Positions 17,193 through 25,807 of a stretch of DNA of 64,000 bases are shown one piece after another. The first letter of the stretch is position 1; the number at the start of each line of letters is the position of its first letter. A model generated the notes under the pieces. The model had not been told where the DNA came from and searched no databases. It saw only the letters and a program-made list of their open reading frames with translations. This DNA comes from Acrocarpospora pleiomorpha (GTDB taxonomy: Bacteria > Actinomycetota > Actinomycetes > Streptosporangiales > Streptosporangiaceae), in contig NZ_BLAF01000011.1 of assembly GCF_009687885.1 (NCBI RefSeq), positions 124,001-188,000 of the forward strand. Direction: 5' to 3'. The position numbers and the translations under genes are program-made.

Positions 17193-18074
17193 TCAGAGCC
17201 TCTCCACTCGTTTCCAGCCGAACAGTCCCTGCGGCCGGATCAGCAACAGGACCAACATGAGCGCGAATGGGAAGATCAGGGACGCTCCGCCCTCGGTGTA
17301 GGGGTCGAACCAGCGCGCGGCGGCCGCCTGCCCGACACCGACGATCAAGGCGGCGATCGCGACCCCGCCGATGCTCTCCAGGCCCGCCAGGAGAACCACG
17401 GGAAGCGCCACGAACGCGACCGAGGAGATCTCGGGTGTGACCGTGCGGCCGCTGGCGTACAGCAGGGTCACGAAACCGGACAGCGCTCCGGCGATGACCC
17501 AGGAGATCGCCATGCTGAGCTTGACGTTGATGCCCAGCGACCGCGCCACCTGGTGGCTCTCGGCGACCGCGGTCATGCCGAGCCCGACCTTGGTGCGGTT
17601 GAACAGCAGGAACAACGCCCAGACCAGCAGTGCGATCGCGAGCACCCCGATGAGCGCGGACTGCTTGACGAAGACGCCCGCCACCTCGAACGAGGCGGTG
17701 CCGAGCAAGGGCGGGAACTTCTGCGGCGCGAGGCCGAACACCACCGTCGACGCGCCCTGGATGACCAGGAGCAGCCCGAGCGTGGCCATGAACGAGGAGA
17801 GTTCCGGCTGGCCGACGAGGCGCCGCAGGACCAGCCGTTCGACCACGATGCCCAGCACGCCCATCAGCACGATGCCCGCCCCCATGGCGAGCCATGGGCT
17901 GAGACCCCAGGAGACGAAGGTCAGGGTCATGAACGTGGAGAGAACGATCATCTCGCCCTGGGCGATGTTGAAGACGCGGCCGGAACGGTAGACCACGTTG
18001 AAGGCGACCGCGACGGCGGTGAAGACGGCGGCGGCGAACACCCCGTCGACCAGGGTCTGGAAGATGGCCGTCAT
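17193..18074 (-). CDS. HAAT-family ABC transporter permease (LivH-like)
   Basis: This 293-residue membrane protein has eight or nine hydrophobic helices, the early FNVVYRSGRVFNIAQGEM block (26-43) typical of LivH and the coupling-loop segment AVAESHQVARSLGINVKLSM near 177-196. The ATG at 18074 is chosen because it overlaps the livG stop (ATGA) and because a hydrophobic helix follows at once. It pairs with the LivM-like protein encoded downstream. Confidence 0.92.
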   Translation of the reverse strand: MTAIFQTLVDGVFAAAVFTAVAVAFNVVYRSGRVFNIAQGEMIVLSTFMTLTFVSWGLSPWLAMGAGIVLMGVLGIVVERLVLRRLVGQPELSSFMATLGLLLVIQGASTVVFGLAPQKFPPLLGTASFEVAGVFVKQSALIGVLAIALLVWALFLLFNRTKVGLGMTAVAESHQVARSLGINVKLSMAISWVIAGALSGFVTLLYASGRTVTPEISSVAFVALPVVLLAGLESIGGVAIAALIVGVGQAAAARWFDPYTEGGASLIFPFALMLVLLLIRPQGLFGWKRVERL

Positions 18075-18907
18075 GACGTGCCCACCACCGTTCTGCGCGT
18101 CGGTTCTTCCGGCGAGGGTTCCTCGTCCTCGGCGGACCCGCCCAGGTAGGCGGCGATGACCTCGGGTCTGGCCAGGACCTGCTGGGGCGCCCCCTCCGCG
18201 ATCTTCTTGCCCCAGTCGAGGACCAGCGCCCGATCGCAGATGTCGGTGACCACGCCCATGTCGTGCTCGACCATGACCACGGTGACCCCGCGCTCCGCCC
18301 GCACGTCGAGGACGAGGCGGGCGATGTCCTCGCGTTCCTCCAGCGTCATGCCCGCGAGCGGCTCGTCCAGCAGCAGGAGCTTCGGCTGCAGGCACAGCGC
18401 TCGCGCGAGGTCGACCCGCTTGCGGACGCCGTACCCCAGGCTCTCCACCGGGGCGTGACGGTACTCCTGCAGGCCCACGAAGTCGATGACCTCTTCCACG
18501 ACCTGGCGATGGCGAGCCTCTTCGCGAATCCCCAGCGGCCGGAACGCCGCGCGGAAGATGCCTGACTTCATGTGCACGCCGCGTGCCGTCATGAGGTTCA
18601 TCAGCACCGACATGCCCGCGAACAGGTGCATGTTCTGGAAGGTCCGGCCGATGCCCTTCTTCGCCATCGTGTGCGGCGGTCTCCCGACCACCGACACCCC
18701 GGCGACCACGACGGAACCCTCCTGCGGCCGGTAGAAGCCGTTCAGGACGTTCAACATCGAGCTCTTCCCGCCGCCGTTCGGCCCGACGATCGCGTAAACC
18801 TCGTGCGGCAGCACGGAGAAGGAAACGGAGTCCAGGGCGGTCACCCCGCCGAAGCGCAGGGTCACGCCCGCGACTTCCAGAATCGGTTCCTTGGGTGGGG
18901 GGGTCAT
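18071..18907 (-). CDS. HAAT-family ABC transporter ATP-binding protein (LivG-like), first gene of the liv operon
   Basis: This 278-residue ATPase has Walker A IVGPNGGGKSS near 40-50 (Gly-Gly in place of Gly-Ala), the LivG-type GRTFQNMHLF Q-loop, the signature segment ESLGYGVRKRVDLAR and Walker B LLLLDEPLAGM. The signature reads L-G-Y-G rather than L-S-G-G, as is common in LivG. The ATG at 18907 has AGGAG seven bases upstream; the frame is open to 19039 but the extra codons have no homology. It begins the operon livG-livH-livM-livJ-livF-acs-thioesterase. A degenerate copy of the island operator lies 127-146 bp upstream. Confidence 0.92.
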   Translation of the reverse strand: MTPPPKEPILEVAGVTLRFGGVTALDSVSFSVLPHEVYAIVGPNGGGKSSMLNVLNGFYRPQEGSVVVAGVSVVGRPPHTMAKKGIGRTFQNMHLFAGMSVLMNLMTARGVHMKSGIFRAAFRPLGIREEARHRQVVEEVIDFVGLQEYRHAPVESLGYGVRKRVDLARALCLQPKLLLLDEPLAGMTLEEREDIARLVLDVRAERGVTVVMVEHDMGVVTDICDRALVLDWGKKIAEGAPQQVLARPEVIAAYLGGSAEDEEPSPEEPTRRTVVGTS

Positions 18908-19033
18908 CGGGTTGCTCCTAGGGGCAGGACTTCCGCATTCGGCCTGGTAGCAGGCGAAGCGGGGTGTTCCGTTACAAACGTGTAATAACTGTGCTAAGCC
19001 GGTCACGACACGGTAATCAGGGTCGTAGTGGCC

Positions 19034-19053
19034 TGTCAACGGTTTCGTTTACG
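19034..19053. promoter_or_regulatory. Degenerate palindromic operator upstream of the liv operon
   Basis: The left arm TGTCAAC is exact. The right arm at the same six-base spacing is GTTTACG, 5 of 7 positions of GTTGACA. It lies in the 368-bp gap (18908-19275) between livG and the divergent aldo/keto reductase gene, which holds no gene. On its own this would be weak, but the position and spacing match the better copies at 3650, 8273, 8297 and 19182. Confidence 0.45.
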
Positions 19054-19181
19054 CGATTCGCCGGTGGACTATTGACCCTTAATTCGCGGGGTTAGGCACC
19101 CCTCCGCGATCTTCGGGCGCCCGGTTGGCCATCCCGCCTTTTCTCGCATCACGATCAAATTCGGCGAAACTCGGACGGGGC

Positions 19182-19201
19182 TATCAACACCATAGTTGAC
19201 A
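19182..19201. promoter_or_regulatory. Palindromic operator upstream of the reductase/carboxylase operon
   Basis: TATCAACACCATAGTTGACA has the 7-6-7 layout with one mismatch between its arms (TATCAAC / GTTGACA). It ends 74 bp before the aldo/keto reductase start. It connects this rightward operon with the CoA-metabolism operons further left. Confidence 0.7.
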
Positions 19202-19275
19202 ACGTTGCGTGCCATCGCACACGATGTGGCCCACGACATCCGCCGGGGCACTACACGAGGAGTTGGCCGAGTCTC

Positions 19276-20217
19276 ATGCGCGTGATCGGAACGGACCGGC
19301 TCCCCGGGATCGGCCTCGGCTGCATGGGGCTCTCGTGGGCCTACGCGGACGGGATCGACACCACCGAGGCGGACAAGCACGCGCTGCTCGACCACGCGCT
19401 GGACCGCGGCATCCGGCTGCTCGACACGTCCGACTTCTACGGTCCGCACACCAACGAGCGGCTGCTCGGCCAGGTGCTGCGCCGCCGCCGTACGGAGGCC
19501 TTCATCAGCACCAAGGGCGGTCTCGTCCCGGCCGGGGACACGTTCATGGGCTTCGACGGGCGGCCGGAGCACCTGCGCGCCGCGTGCGACGCCTCGCTAC
19601 GCCGGCTGGGCGTGGACCACATCGACCTCTACCAGCTCCACCGGGTCGACCCGGCCGTCCCCCTCGAAGACAGCTGGGGCGCGCTGGCCGAGCTGGTCGC
19701 CGCCGGAAAGGCCCGCCACATCGGCCTGTGCGAGGTCGACGCCGACCAGCTCGAGGCCGCGCACCGCATCCACCCCGTCGCCACGGTGCAGAGCGAGCTG
19801 TCGGTGTGGGAGAAGGGCGCGCTCGACGCCGTACTGCCGTGGTGCCGCGAGCACGGCACCGCCTTCATCGCGTTCTCGCCGCTCGGCCGCGGCTACCTGG
19901 CCGGGACGATCACCACCGGCACCACCTTCACCGCCGGGGACTTCCGGGCGAGCCACCCGCGCTTCACCGTCGAGGCACGCACGGAGAACCAGCGCATCGT
20001 GGACACGGTGACGGAGGTCGCGCGGCGGCACGGCGCCACGCCGGCCCAGGTCGCGATCGCCTGGCTGCTGGCCGTGGACGACCGCGTCATCCCCATCCCG
20101 GGGACCACGAAGCGGCACCGCCTGGACGAGAACCTCGGCGCGCTCGAACTCCACCTCGACGCCGACGACATGACGCGGCTGTCGTCGCTCGCCCCGCCCG
20201 TCCAAGCCCGCTACTGA
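19276..20217 (+). CDS. Aldo/keto reductase
   Basis: This 313-residue AKR has the standard catalytic set: Asp50 and Tyr55 in LLDTSDFYG, Lys80 in AFISTKGG and His122 in LYQLHRVD. The NADPH-binding end reads VIPIPGTTKRHRLDENLGAL, and the IAFSPLGRGYLAG segment is typical of the AKR13-like group. It would interconvert a carbonyl and an alcohol with NADP(H). A GAGGAG site lies about 14 bases before the ATG, a long but usable spacing. It is the first gene of the operon with hyuA, hyuB and the SDR. Of the two oxidoreductases it is the more likely to supply or remove the ketone intermediate. Confidence 0.9.
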   Translation: MRVIGTDRLPGIGLGCMGLSWAYADGIDTTEADKHALLDHALDRGIRLLDTSDFYGPHTNERLLGQVLRRRRTEAFISTKGGLVPAGDTFMGFDGRPEHLRAACDASLRRLGVDHIDLYQLHRVDPAVPLEDSWGALAELVAAGKARHIGLCEVDADQLEAAHRIHPVATVQSELSVWEKGALDAVLPWCREHGTAFIAFSPLGRGYLAGTITTGTTFTAGDFRASHPRFTVEARTENQRIVDTVTEVARRHGATPAQVAIAWLLAVDDRVIPIPGTTKRHRLDENLGALELHLDADDMTRLSSLAPPVQARY

Positions 20218-20235
20218 CCCGCCCGCTACTGACCC
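20206..20235 (+). repeat. 15-bp direct duplication at the reductase stop codon
   Basis: GCCCGCTACTGACCC at 20206-20220 is repeated exactly and without a gap at 20221-20235. The first copy contains the last codons and the TGA of the aldo/keto reductase; the second is non-coding. It looks like a recent slippage duplication. Confidence 0.9.
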
Positions 20236-20275
20236 GTACCCCGGCGTGGCGCCGGCTCACGAAGGGATCGTGCAG

Positions 20276-22375
20276 ATGACTGCGTTGACCGGATGTGCCA
20301 TCGGCGTCGACGTCGGCGGCACCCACACCGACGTCCAGGTCGCCTGGAACGGGCGGCTCGAGCGCGGCAAGGCGCTCACCGACTACACCGACTTCAGCCG
20401 CGGGCTGCTGCGTGCCATCGAGGTGGCGGCGGAGAAGTTCGACGTGTCGCTGGAGCACCTGCTGGCCCACACCGACACGATCTTCAACGCCACCACGGTC
20501 GTCACCAACGCGATCTCCGAGTTCCGCGGCGACCGCGTCGGCGTCCTCGTCACCGCCGGGTTCAAGGACACCTTCCGGCTCTCCGGCGGGCCGCGGCTGG
20601 CCGAATTCGACGACCACCTGCAGGTCAACGTCCCCGACCTGGTCGACCGGCGCGCGATCATCGAGATCGGCGGCCGGATGTCCGCCCAGGGAGCCGAGCT
20701 GGTCCCACTCGATCCGGCCGAGGTCGACGCGGCGGTGGACACCCTGGTCCTGGACCGGGGTGTGGACGCGCTGGCCGTCTGCCTGCTGTCCAGCTACGCC
20801 AACCCCGCGCACGAGCAGGCCGTCGAGCAGCGCGTCCGCGAGCGCCACCCGGGGGTGTTCGTGAGCAGCTCGCACCGCCTGTTCCCGGTCATGCGCGAGA
20901 CCCGGCGCTGGACGACCGCGGTCCTGAACTCGTTCGTCCAGTCGACGGCGGAAACCTACCTCGACACGATCAACCGCAGCCTGGCCGAGCACGGGTTCGC
21001 GGGGACGCTGGCGTTCTTCCAGGGCCTGGGCGCCGGCATCACCCAGCGCCGCGCCAAGGAGTTCCCGCTGTCGCTGCTCGCCTCCGGCCCGGCGGCCGGC
21101 GCGATGGGCGCCAACGCGCTGGCGCGGACCCTCGCCACACCCGACATCCTGCTCGGCGACATGGGCGGCACCAGCTTCGACACCTGCCTGATCCGGGACA
21201 ACGAGGTCCGCATCAACAAGAACCTCGACCTCGGCCAGCTGCAGACCGGCCTCAATCTCGTGGACGTCGTCTCCATCGGCGCCGGCGGCGGAAGCATCGC
21301 CTGGGTGAGCGAGCGTGGCGTGCCGCAGGTCGGCCCGCGCAGCGCCCGCTCCACCCCCGGTCCCGCCTGCTACGGCCGTGGCGGCGAGGAGCCCACCGTC
21401 ACCGACGCGATGGTGTGCCTCGGCGTGATCGACCCGGGCAACTACCTGGGCGGCCGTACGCCCATCTACCCCGACCTGGCGGACGCGGCCATCCAGCGCG
21501 GGCTGGGCGAGCACTTCGGCTGGAGCACCGAGGAGTCCGCCGTCGCCGTGCACGACCTCGTCGTCGCCAACATGTCCAACGCCATCCGCGAGGTCAGCGT
21601 CCGCAAGGGGCACGACCCGAGGCGGTTCACCTTCCTGGCCTTCGGCGGCACCCTGCCGATGTTCGCCTGGCAGATCGCCCAGGCCGTCGGCATGTCCGAG
21701 GTGATCATCCCGGCGAACAGCTCGGTCTTCTGCGCGCAGGGGCTGCTGCACTCCGACTTCGCCATCCGCCGCGACCACAGCCTGTTCTGGAGCCTGGACG
21801 ACCCGAGCGCGCTCGACTCGGTCAACGCCGCCACCGACGCCTTCGTGACCCAGGCCGTGGCCGACATGGTCGCGGACGGCTTCGACCTCGACCAGCTGCG
21901 AGTGAAGCGGTACGCGGACCTGAAGTACCCCGGCCAGGTGTACGAGCTGACGATCGCCATGCCGGAGCGGATCACCGCGGACGCCCTGGACGAGCTGCGC
22001 GCCCGCTTCCTCGAGCTCTACGAGAGCACCTACGGCGAGGGCACGGCGTGGACCGGCGCGGCGCCGATCATGCAGAGCTACACCGTCGCCGTGTCCACCC
22101 GTCGCGAAGCCCCGCAGATGTTCGGCGAGGCCGACTCCACCGCGCGAGCCCAGGACGGCCCGCCGCCACGGCGCCGCGTCTTCCTGCCCGAGACCAAGCA
22201 GTGGCAGGAGATCCCGGTCGTGCCCGAGTCGTCCTTCGCGTCCGGCGACACCTTCGCGGGCCCGCTCATCGTCGACGCCACCGACACCACCGTCTACGTG
22301 CCGACGGGCGTCGTCATCGGCCGGGACAAACTGGCCAACTACCGCCTCACGGCAGCCCAGGAGGGACGGTCATGA
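20276..22375 (+). CDS. HyuA-type subunit of an ATP-dependent carboxylase / hydantoinase
   Basis: This 699-residue protein is a hydantoinase/oxoprolinase HyuA homologue. It has the N-terminal actin-like ATPase motif GVDVGGTHTD near 9-18, then HTDTIFNATTVVTNAI, the second phosphate motif GDMGGTSFDTC near 296-306, and IGAGGGSIAW. It probably phosphorylates the substrate or bicarbonate, as the AcxA/ApcA subunits of acetone and acetophenone carboxylase do. The next gene ends in an acetone-carboxylase-gamma-like domain, which favours a carboxylase over a hydantoinase. The ATG at 20276 has GAAGGG about eight bases upstream; an in-frame GTG at 20246 is less likely. It overlaps hyuB by ATGA. Confidence 0.85.
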   Translation: MTALTGCAIGVDVGGTHTDVQVAWNGRLERGKALTDYTDFSRGLLRAIEVAAEKFDVSLEHLLAHTDTIFNATTVVTNAISEFRGDRVGVLVTAGFKDTFRLSGGPRLAEFDDHLQVNVPDLVDRRAIIEIGGRMSAQGAELVPLDPAEVDAAVDTLVLDRGVDALAVCLLSSYANPAHEQAVEQRVRERHPGVFVSSSHRLFPVMRETRRWTTAVLNSFVQSTAETYLDTINRSLAEHGFAGTLAFFQGLGAGITQRRAKEFPLSLLASGPAAGAMGANALARTLATPDILLGDMGGTSFDTCLIRDNEVRINKNLDLGQLQTGLNLVDVVSIGAGGGSIAWVSERGVPQVGPRSARSTPGPACYGRGGEEPTVTDAMVCLGVIDPGNYLGGRTPIYPDLADAAIQRGLGEHFGWSTEESAVAVHDLVVANMSNAIREVSVRKGHDPRRFTFLAFGGTLPMFAWQIAQAVGMSEVIIPANSSVFCAQGLLHSDFAIRRDHSLFWSLDDPSALDSVNAATDAFVTQAVADMVADGFDLDQLRVKRYADLKYPGQVYELTIAMPERITADALDELRARFLELYESTYGEGTAWTGAAPIMQSYTVAVSTRREAPQMFGEADSTARAQDGPPPRRRVFLPETKQWQEIPVVPESSFASGDTFAGPLIVDATDTTVYVPTGVVIGRDKLANYRLTAAQEGRS

Positions 22376-24582
22376 CCGCGACCAGCATGATGAAGGACCC
22401 CGTCGGCGCCGAGGTGCACCGCAAGGCCCTGGAGAACCTGGCCAACGACATGGGGCTGACACTGGTCCGCACCTCGGGCTCGCCGTCCACGACCGACGCC
22501 AAGGATTTCAGCACCTGCCTGCTCGACGCGTCCGGCGAGCCACTGGCGATGTCGTCGTCGATGCTCGCGCACTCCGCGTCCTCGCTGCTCGGCACCAACG
22601 CCGTCATCGACGCGCTGGCCGCCGCCGGCCAGACGCCCAGGCCCGGCGACGGCTGGCTGGTCAACGACCCGCACCGCTGCGGCGCGCTGCACCAGGCCGA
22701 CGTCGGCGTCGTCACTCCGATCTTCCGGACCGACCAGGGCGACGACCTCGTCGGCTGGGCCTTCTCGAACGTGCACCTGCTCGACGTCGGCGGATCGGGC
22801 GTGTCCGGCATCGCCCCGTCCGCGCTGAGCATGTACGAGGAAGGGCTGCGCCTGCCGGCGGTCCGCGCCATCCGGGACAACCGGCTCGACGAGGTCTGGG
22901 CCGGCTACATCGCCGCCAACGTGCGCGCGCCCGAAGCGGCCATGAACGACATCCGCAGCATGCTCGCCGCCAACAACACCGGCGTACAGACGATGCGGCG
23001 GATCATCGACGCCTACGGCGCGGAACGCCACCACGAGTTCGCCGGCATCGGCAAGGATCTCACCGAGAACCTGCTGCGCGCGCGCATCGCGAGCCTGCCC
23101 GACGGTCGCTACGAGTCGGTGGAGTTCATCGAGTTCGACGGCCACGGCGTGGATCGCCTGGTCGAGGTGCGGGCGGCCGTGATCGTCGACGGCTCGGACC
23201 TGCGCTTCGAACTGCGCGGCGACCCGCAGGTGGACGCCTTCGTCAACTCCGGGCGCGGCTCGTCCTACGGCAGTGTCATGGTGACGATCCTCACCATGCT
23301 GGGGTACGGCGACCTGCCGTACAACGCGGGTGTCTGGCGGCCCCTGCACATCGACCTCGGCGAGCCCGGCTCGGTGATCAACCCGACCGAGCCCGCGCCC
23401 GTCAGCCTCGGCCACGCGGAGGCGGGCACGCGAGTCACCACGGCCGTGCGGCAGGCGCTCAACCAGGCGCTGGCGCTGAGCGCGGACCCGGTGGTCCGGT
23501 CCCGCGTGGCGGGCATCCCCAACGACAGCACCAACATCGCGGGACTGTTCGGCGTCGCCGACAGCGGCGCCCCCGCCGTACTGTTCTACATGGACGGCGC
23601 CGCCGGGCTCGGCGGCCCGGCGCAGACGGTCGGCGACGGCCAGGACGCCTTCGGCATGTCGATGATGTCCGGCTGCGGCATGCCCGACGCCGAACTGTAC
23701 GAGTCCACCGATCCCGTGCTGTTCCTCTGGCGGCGCCTGCACGTCAACAGCGCCGGTCCGGGACAGACCCGCGGCGGGCTCGGCACCGACCGGGCCTACG
23801 TGCTGCGCGGCGCCGACTCGGTCAGCGGCTTCAACACCACGGTGCTGCGGGAGCGGCCCGCGGTCGGGACGGGCGGCGGCGCGCCCGCCAGCGCGGGCAA
23901 CCAGTACCCCGTCCGGCAGTCCGGTGTCGACGAGCTGATGGCCCGCGGGGTGCAGCCGCTGTCGGTTGAGCAGCTCGCCGGCGAGATCGACATGATCCGC
24001 GCCAAGGACGGCCGGTTCACCCTCTACCGGCACGACACGTTCCGGACGATCGGCGGCGGCGGCTCCGGGCTCGGCGACCCGCTGCTGCGCGACCCGGAGG
24101 CCGTCGGCCGCGACGTCTACGACGGCTACCTCACCCGCGGGCACGCCGAGGCCGCCTACGGTGTGGTGACCGGCGACGACGGCGTGGTCGACACTGCGGC
24201 GACGGTCGAACGGCGCGAGCAGATCCGAGCGCGGCGCCTCGGCGTTCCACCGGCGGTGCCACTGCGGCCACCGGCCGACCCAGGCGTGAGCGTACGCCCC
24301 GACGAGAGCCACTGGCGGTGCGGCCACTGCCGGCACCCACTCTGCGACCGCGACGGCGACTGGCGCGCCGAGGGCACCGTCACCCACGTCGAGCCCGTCG
24401 CCGACTGGGCCGCCGCCCGCGAGATGGCCGTCTACGCGCGCACCGCCGAGCCCCGCATCCTCGTCACCGAGCACTACTGCCCCAACTGCGCCGCGGCCCT
24501 GCACACCGACGTGCTGCCCGAAGGCGTCACCTACGCGAGCCCCCGGCTGGCCCCGGCCGCAACGATGGAGACCGTCCGATGA
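22372..24582 (+). CDS. HyuB-type subunit fused to an acetone-carboxylase-gamma-like zinc domain
   Basis: In this 736-residue protein residues 1 to about 600 form a HyuB domain: the conserved WLVNDPHRCGALHQADV block (98-114), GWAFSNVHLLDVGG and the FRTIGGGGSGLGDPLLRDP segment. Residues about 645-715 form a Cys-rich tail with Cys at about 650, 653, 658, 703 and 706 (WRCGHCRHPLC and HYCPNCAAAL), resembling the small gamma subunit (AcxC) of acetone carboxylase. In acetone and acetophenone carboxylase HyuA-, HyuB- and gamma-like subunits together carboxylate a ketone using ATP. The fusion suggests that this is such an enzyme. It overlaps hyuA and the SDR by ATGA at both ends. Confidence 0.83.
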   Translation: MTATSMMKDPVGAEVHRKALENLANDMGLTLVRTSGSPSTTDAKDFSTCLLDASGEPLAMSSSMLAHSASSLLGTNAVIDALAAAGQTPRPGDGWLVNDPHRCGALHQADVGVVTPIFRTDQGDDLVGWAFSNVHLLDVGGSGVSGIAPSALSMYEEGLRLPAVRAIRDNRLDEVWAGYIAANVRAPEAAMNDIRSMLAANNTGVQTMRRIIDAYGAERHHEFAGIGKDLTENLLRARIASLPDGRYESVEFIEFDGHGVDRLVEVRAAVIVDGSDLRFELRGDPQVDAFVNSGRGSSYGSVMVTILTMLGYGDLPYNAGVWRPLHIDLGEPGSVINPTEPAPVSLGHAEAGTRVTTAVRQALNQALALSADPVVRSRVAGIPNDSTNIAGLFGVADSGAPAVLFYMDGAAGLGGPAQTVGDGQDAFGMSMMSGCGMPDAELYESTDPVLFLWRRLHVNSAGPGQTRGGLGTDRAYVLRGADSVSGFNTTVLRERPAVGTGGGAPASAGNQYPVRQSGVDELMARGVQPLSVEQLAGEIDMIRAKDGRFTLYRHDTFRTIGGGGSGLGDPLLRDPEAVGRDVYDGYLTRGHAEAAYGVVTGDDGVVDTAATVERREQIRARRLGVPPAVPLRPPADPGVSVRPDESHWRCGHCRHPLCDRDGDWRAEGTVTHVEPVADWAAAREMAVYARTAEPRILVTEHYCPNCAAALHTDVLPEGVTYASPRLAPAATMETVR

Positions 24583-25370
24583 CCAGCCGCGCCGACGTCA
24601 GCGGAAAGGCCGCACTCGTCACGGGCGCCGCGGCCGGCATCGGGCGCGAGGTCGCCGCCGAACTGGTCCGCCGCGGCGCCCGGGTGGTCGGCGTCGACCG
24701 CGACGCCGAACCGCTGGAGGCCCTGCGGACCGAACTCGACGACGCCCCCGGACGCTTCCTGCCCTACGAACTCGACCTCCGTGACGTCGGTGCCTACGCG
24801 GCCTTGCTCGGCTTCGTCGAACGCGAACTCGGCGGACTCGACATCCTCGCCAACGTCGCCGGCATCACCCGCTGGAAGCAATGGCACGAGGTGACCCTCG
24901 ACGACTGGGAGCAGATCATCGAGGTCAACGCCCGCGCCGTGCTGTTCCTGACACAGCAGGCCGTCCCGCTCCTGGCGAAGGACGGCGGCGGCGCGGTGAT
25001 CTCGATCGCCTCCATCGCGGGCAAGGGATTCCGCCGCACGTCGTCGGTGGCCTACGCGGGTTCGAAGGCCGCGGTGATCGCGATGTCCCGCGTGCTGTCC
25101 AGCGCCCTCGCGCCGATGAACATCCGCGTCAACTGCCTGTGCCCCGGACCTGTCGAGACCGGCTTCCTCGCCGAGGGCATGCGGAACTTCTCCGACCGCA
25201 GCGGCGACTCGGCCGACATCGAGCACGAGCAGTGGCTGGCCCAGGTGCCCCTGCGGCGGGCAGCCGAGCCGATCGACATCGCCGACCTGGTCTGCTTCCT
25301 CGCAGCCGACACGGGCCGCTGCATCACCGGCCAGGCGTGGAACGTCGACGGCGGAATGGTCTTCGACTGA
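24579..25370 (+). CDS. Short-chain dehydrogenase/reductase (SDR)
   Basis: This 263-residue classical SDR has the cofactor motif VTGAAAGIGRE (14-24), Asp at the end of beta2 (VVGVDRD, suggesting NAD), the NVAG motif near 93-96, the catalytic Ser in SIASIAG, YAGSK (Tyr-x-x-x-Lys) near 162-166, and the C-terminal TGQAWNVDGGMVFD. It would oxidise a secondary alcohol to a ketone, the step that precedes carboxylation in acetophenone-type pathways. The start overlaps the hyuB stop. It is the last gene of the operon; a hairpin follows at 25439. Confidence 0.92.
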   Translation: MTSRADVSGKAALVTGAAAGIGREVAAELVRRGARVVGVDRDAEPLEALRTELDDAPGRFLPYELDLRDVGAYAALLGFVERELGGLDILANVAGITRWKQWHEVTLDDWEQIIEVNARAVLFLTQQAVPLLAKDGGGAVISIASIAGKGFRRTSSVAYAGSKAAVIAMSRVLSSALAPMNIRVNCLCPGPVETGFLAEGMRNFSDRSGDSADIEHEQWLAQVPLRRAAEPIDIADLVCFLAADTGRCITGQAWNVDGGMVFD

Positions 25371-25438
25371 CAGCGACACCGCGGCTCGCCCACACGAACA
25401 GAGGGCCGGTCCTCTGCTCTCGATCCCCCGAAAAGCAG

Positions 25439-25467
25439 GCGGGACAGCGCCCCCAGTCCTGTCCCGC
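25439..25467. terminator. Hairpin between convergent genes
   Basis: Arms GCGGGACA (25439-25446) and TGTCCCGC (25460-25467) pair perfectly around a 13-base loop. It sits between the SDR gene and the convergent small membrane-protein gene, so it may end transcripts from both sides. There is no T-tract, as is common in actinomycetes. Confidence 0.5.
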
Positions 25468-25495
25468 TCGGCTCTCCCGGACTCGTCCGTGGGAA

Positions 25496-25807
25496 TCACC
25501 CAGATTCAGCCTGAGCCGCGGTCTTCTTGCGTCCGCGAATGACCAGCCAGAGAAGCCATGCCTGAAAGAGCCCACCGGCGGTGAACATCAGCACGTTGAA
25601 CACGATGTCGCCTGAATCGATCACGGAGCCGAGCAGCAGCGAGGTCGGCAACGTAGGGATGATCAGTACGAGCCCGTCCAAGGGATCACCACCCGGCTGG
25701 CTCAGAAGAACCACCAGGTAGACGGCAGAGGCAAGAACGATCAGCGCGTAGGCGCCACCAATAGTCAGGGCCACGGTCCCCCGGGTCAACCCTCGTTGCG
25801 ATCTCAT
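25496..25807 (-). CDS. Small membrane protein, SCO4225-like
   Basis: This protein of about 103 residues has three hydrophobic segments (roughly 12-37, 43-62 and 69-90) and a short basic tail (RGRKKTAAQAESG). The central LPTSLLLGSVID part, with Pro and a Thr-Ser-Leu turn, resembles the SCO4225 family of actinobacterial membrane proteins, whose function is unknown. The ATG at 25807 is used; a GTG two codons upstream (25813) is possible. It is transcribed alone, convergent with the carboxylase operon. Confidence 0.65.
   Translation of the reverse strand: MRSQRGLTRGTVALTIGGAYALIVLASAVYLVVLLSQPGGDPLDGLVLIIPTLPTSLLLGSVIDSGDIVFNVLMFTAGGLFQAWLLWLVIRGRKKTAAQAESG

Noticed and set aside
20087..21778. 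Minus-strand frame of 563 codons opposite HyuA
   Set aside because: It is antisense to well-conserved ATPase motifs of HyuA and contains only low-complexity Asp/Gly/Arg/Val sequence.
20293..24582. Possible single 1429-codon HyuA-HyuB fusion
   Set aside because: The frame that is HyuB after 22372 is open through hyuA but there encodes Arg/Pro-rich nonsense; hyuA itself is in another frame and ends at 22375.
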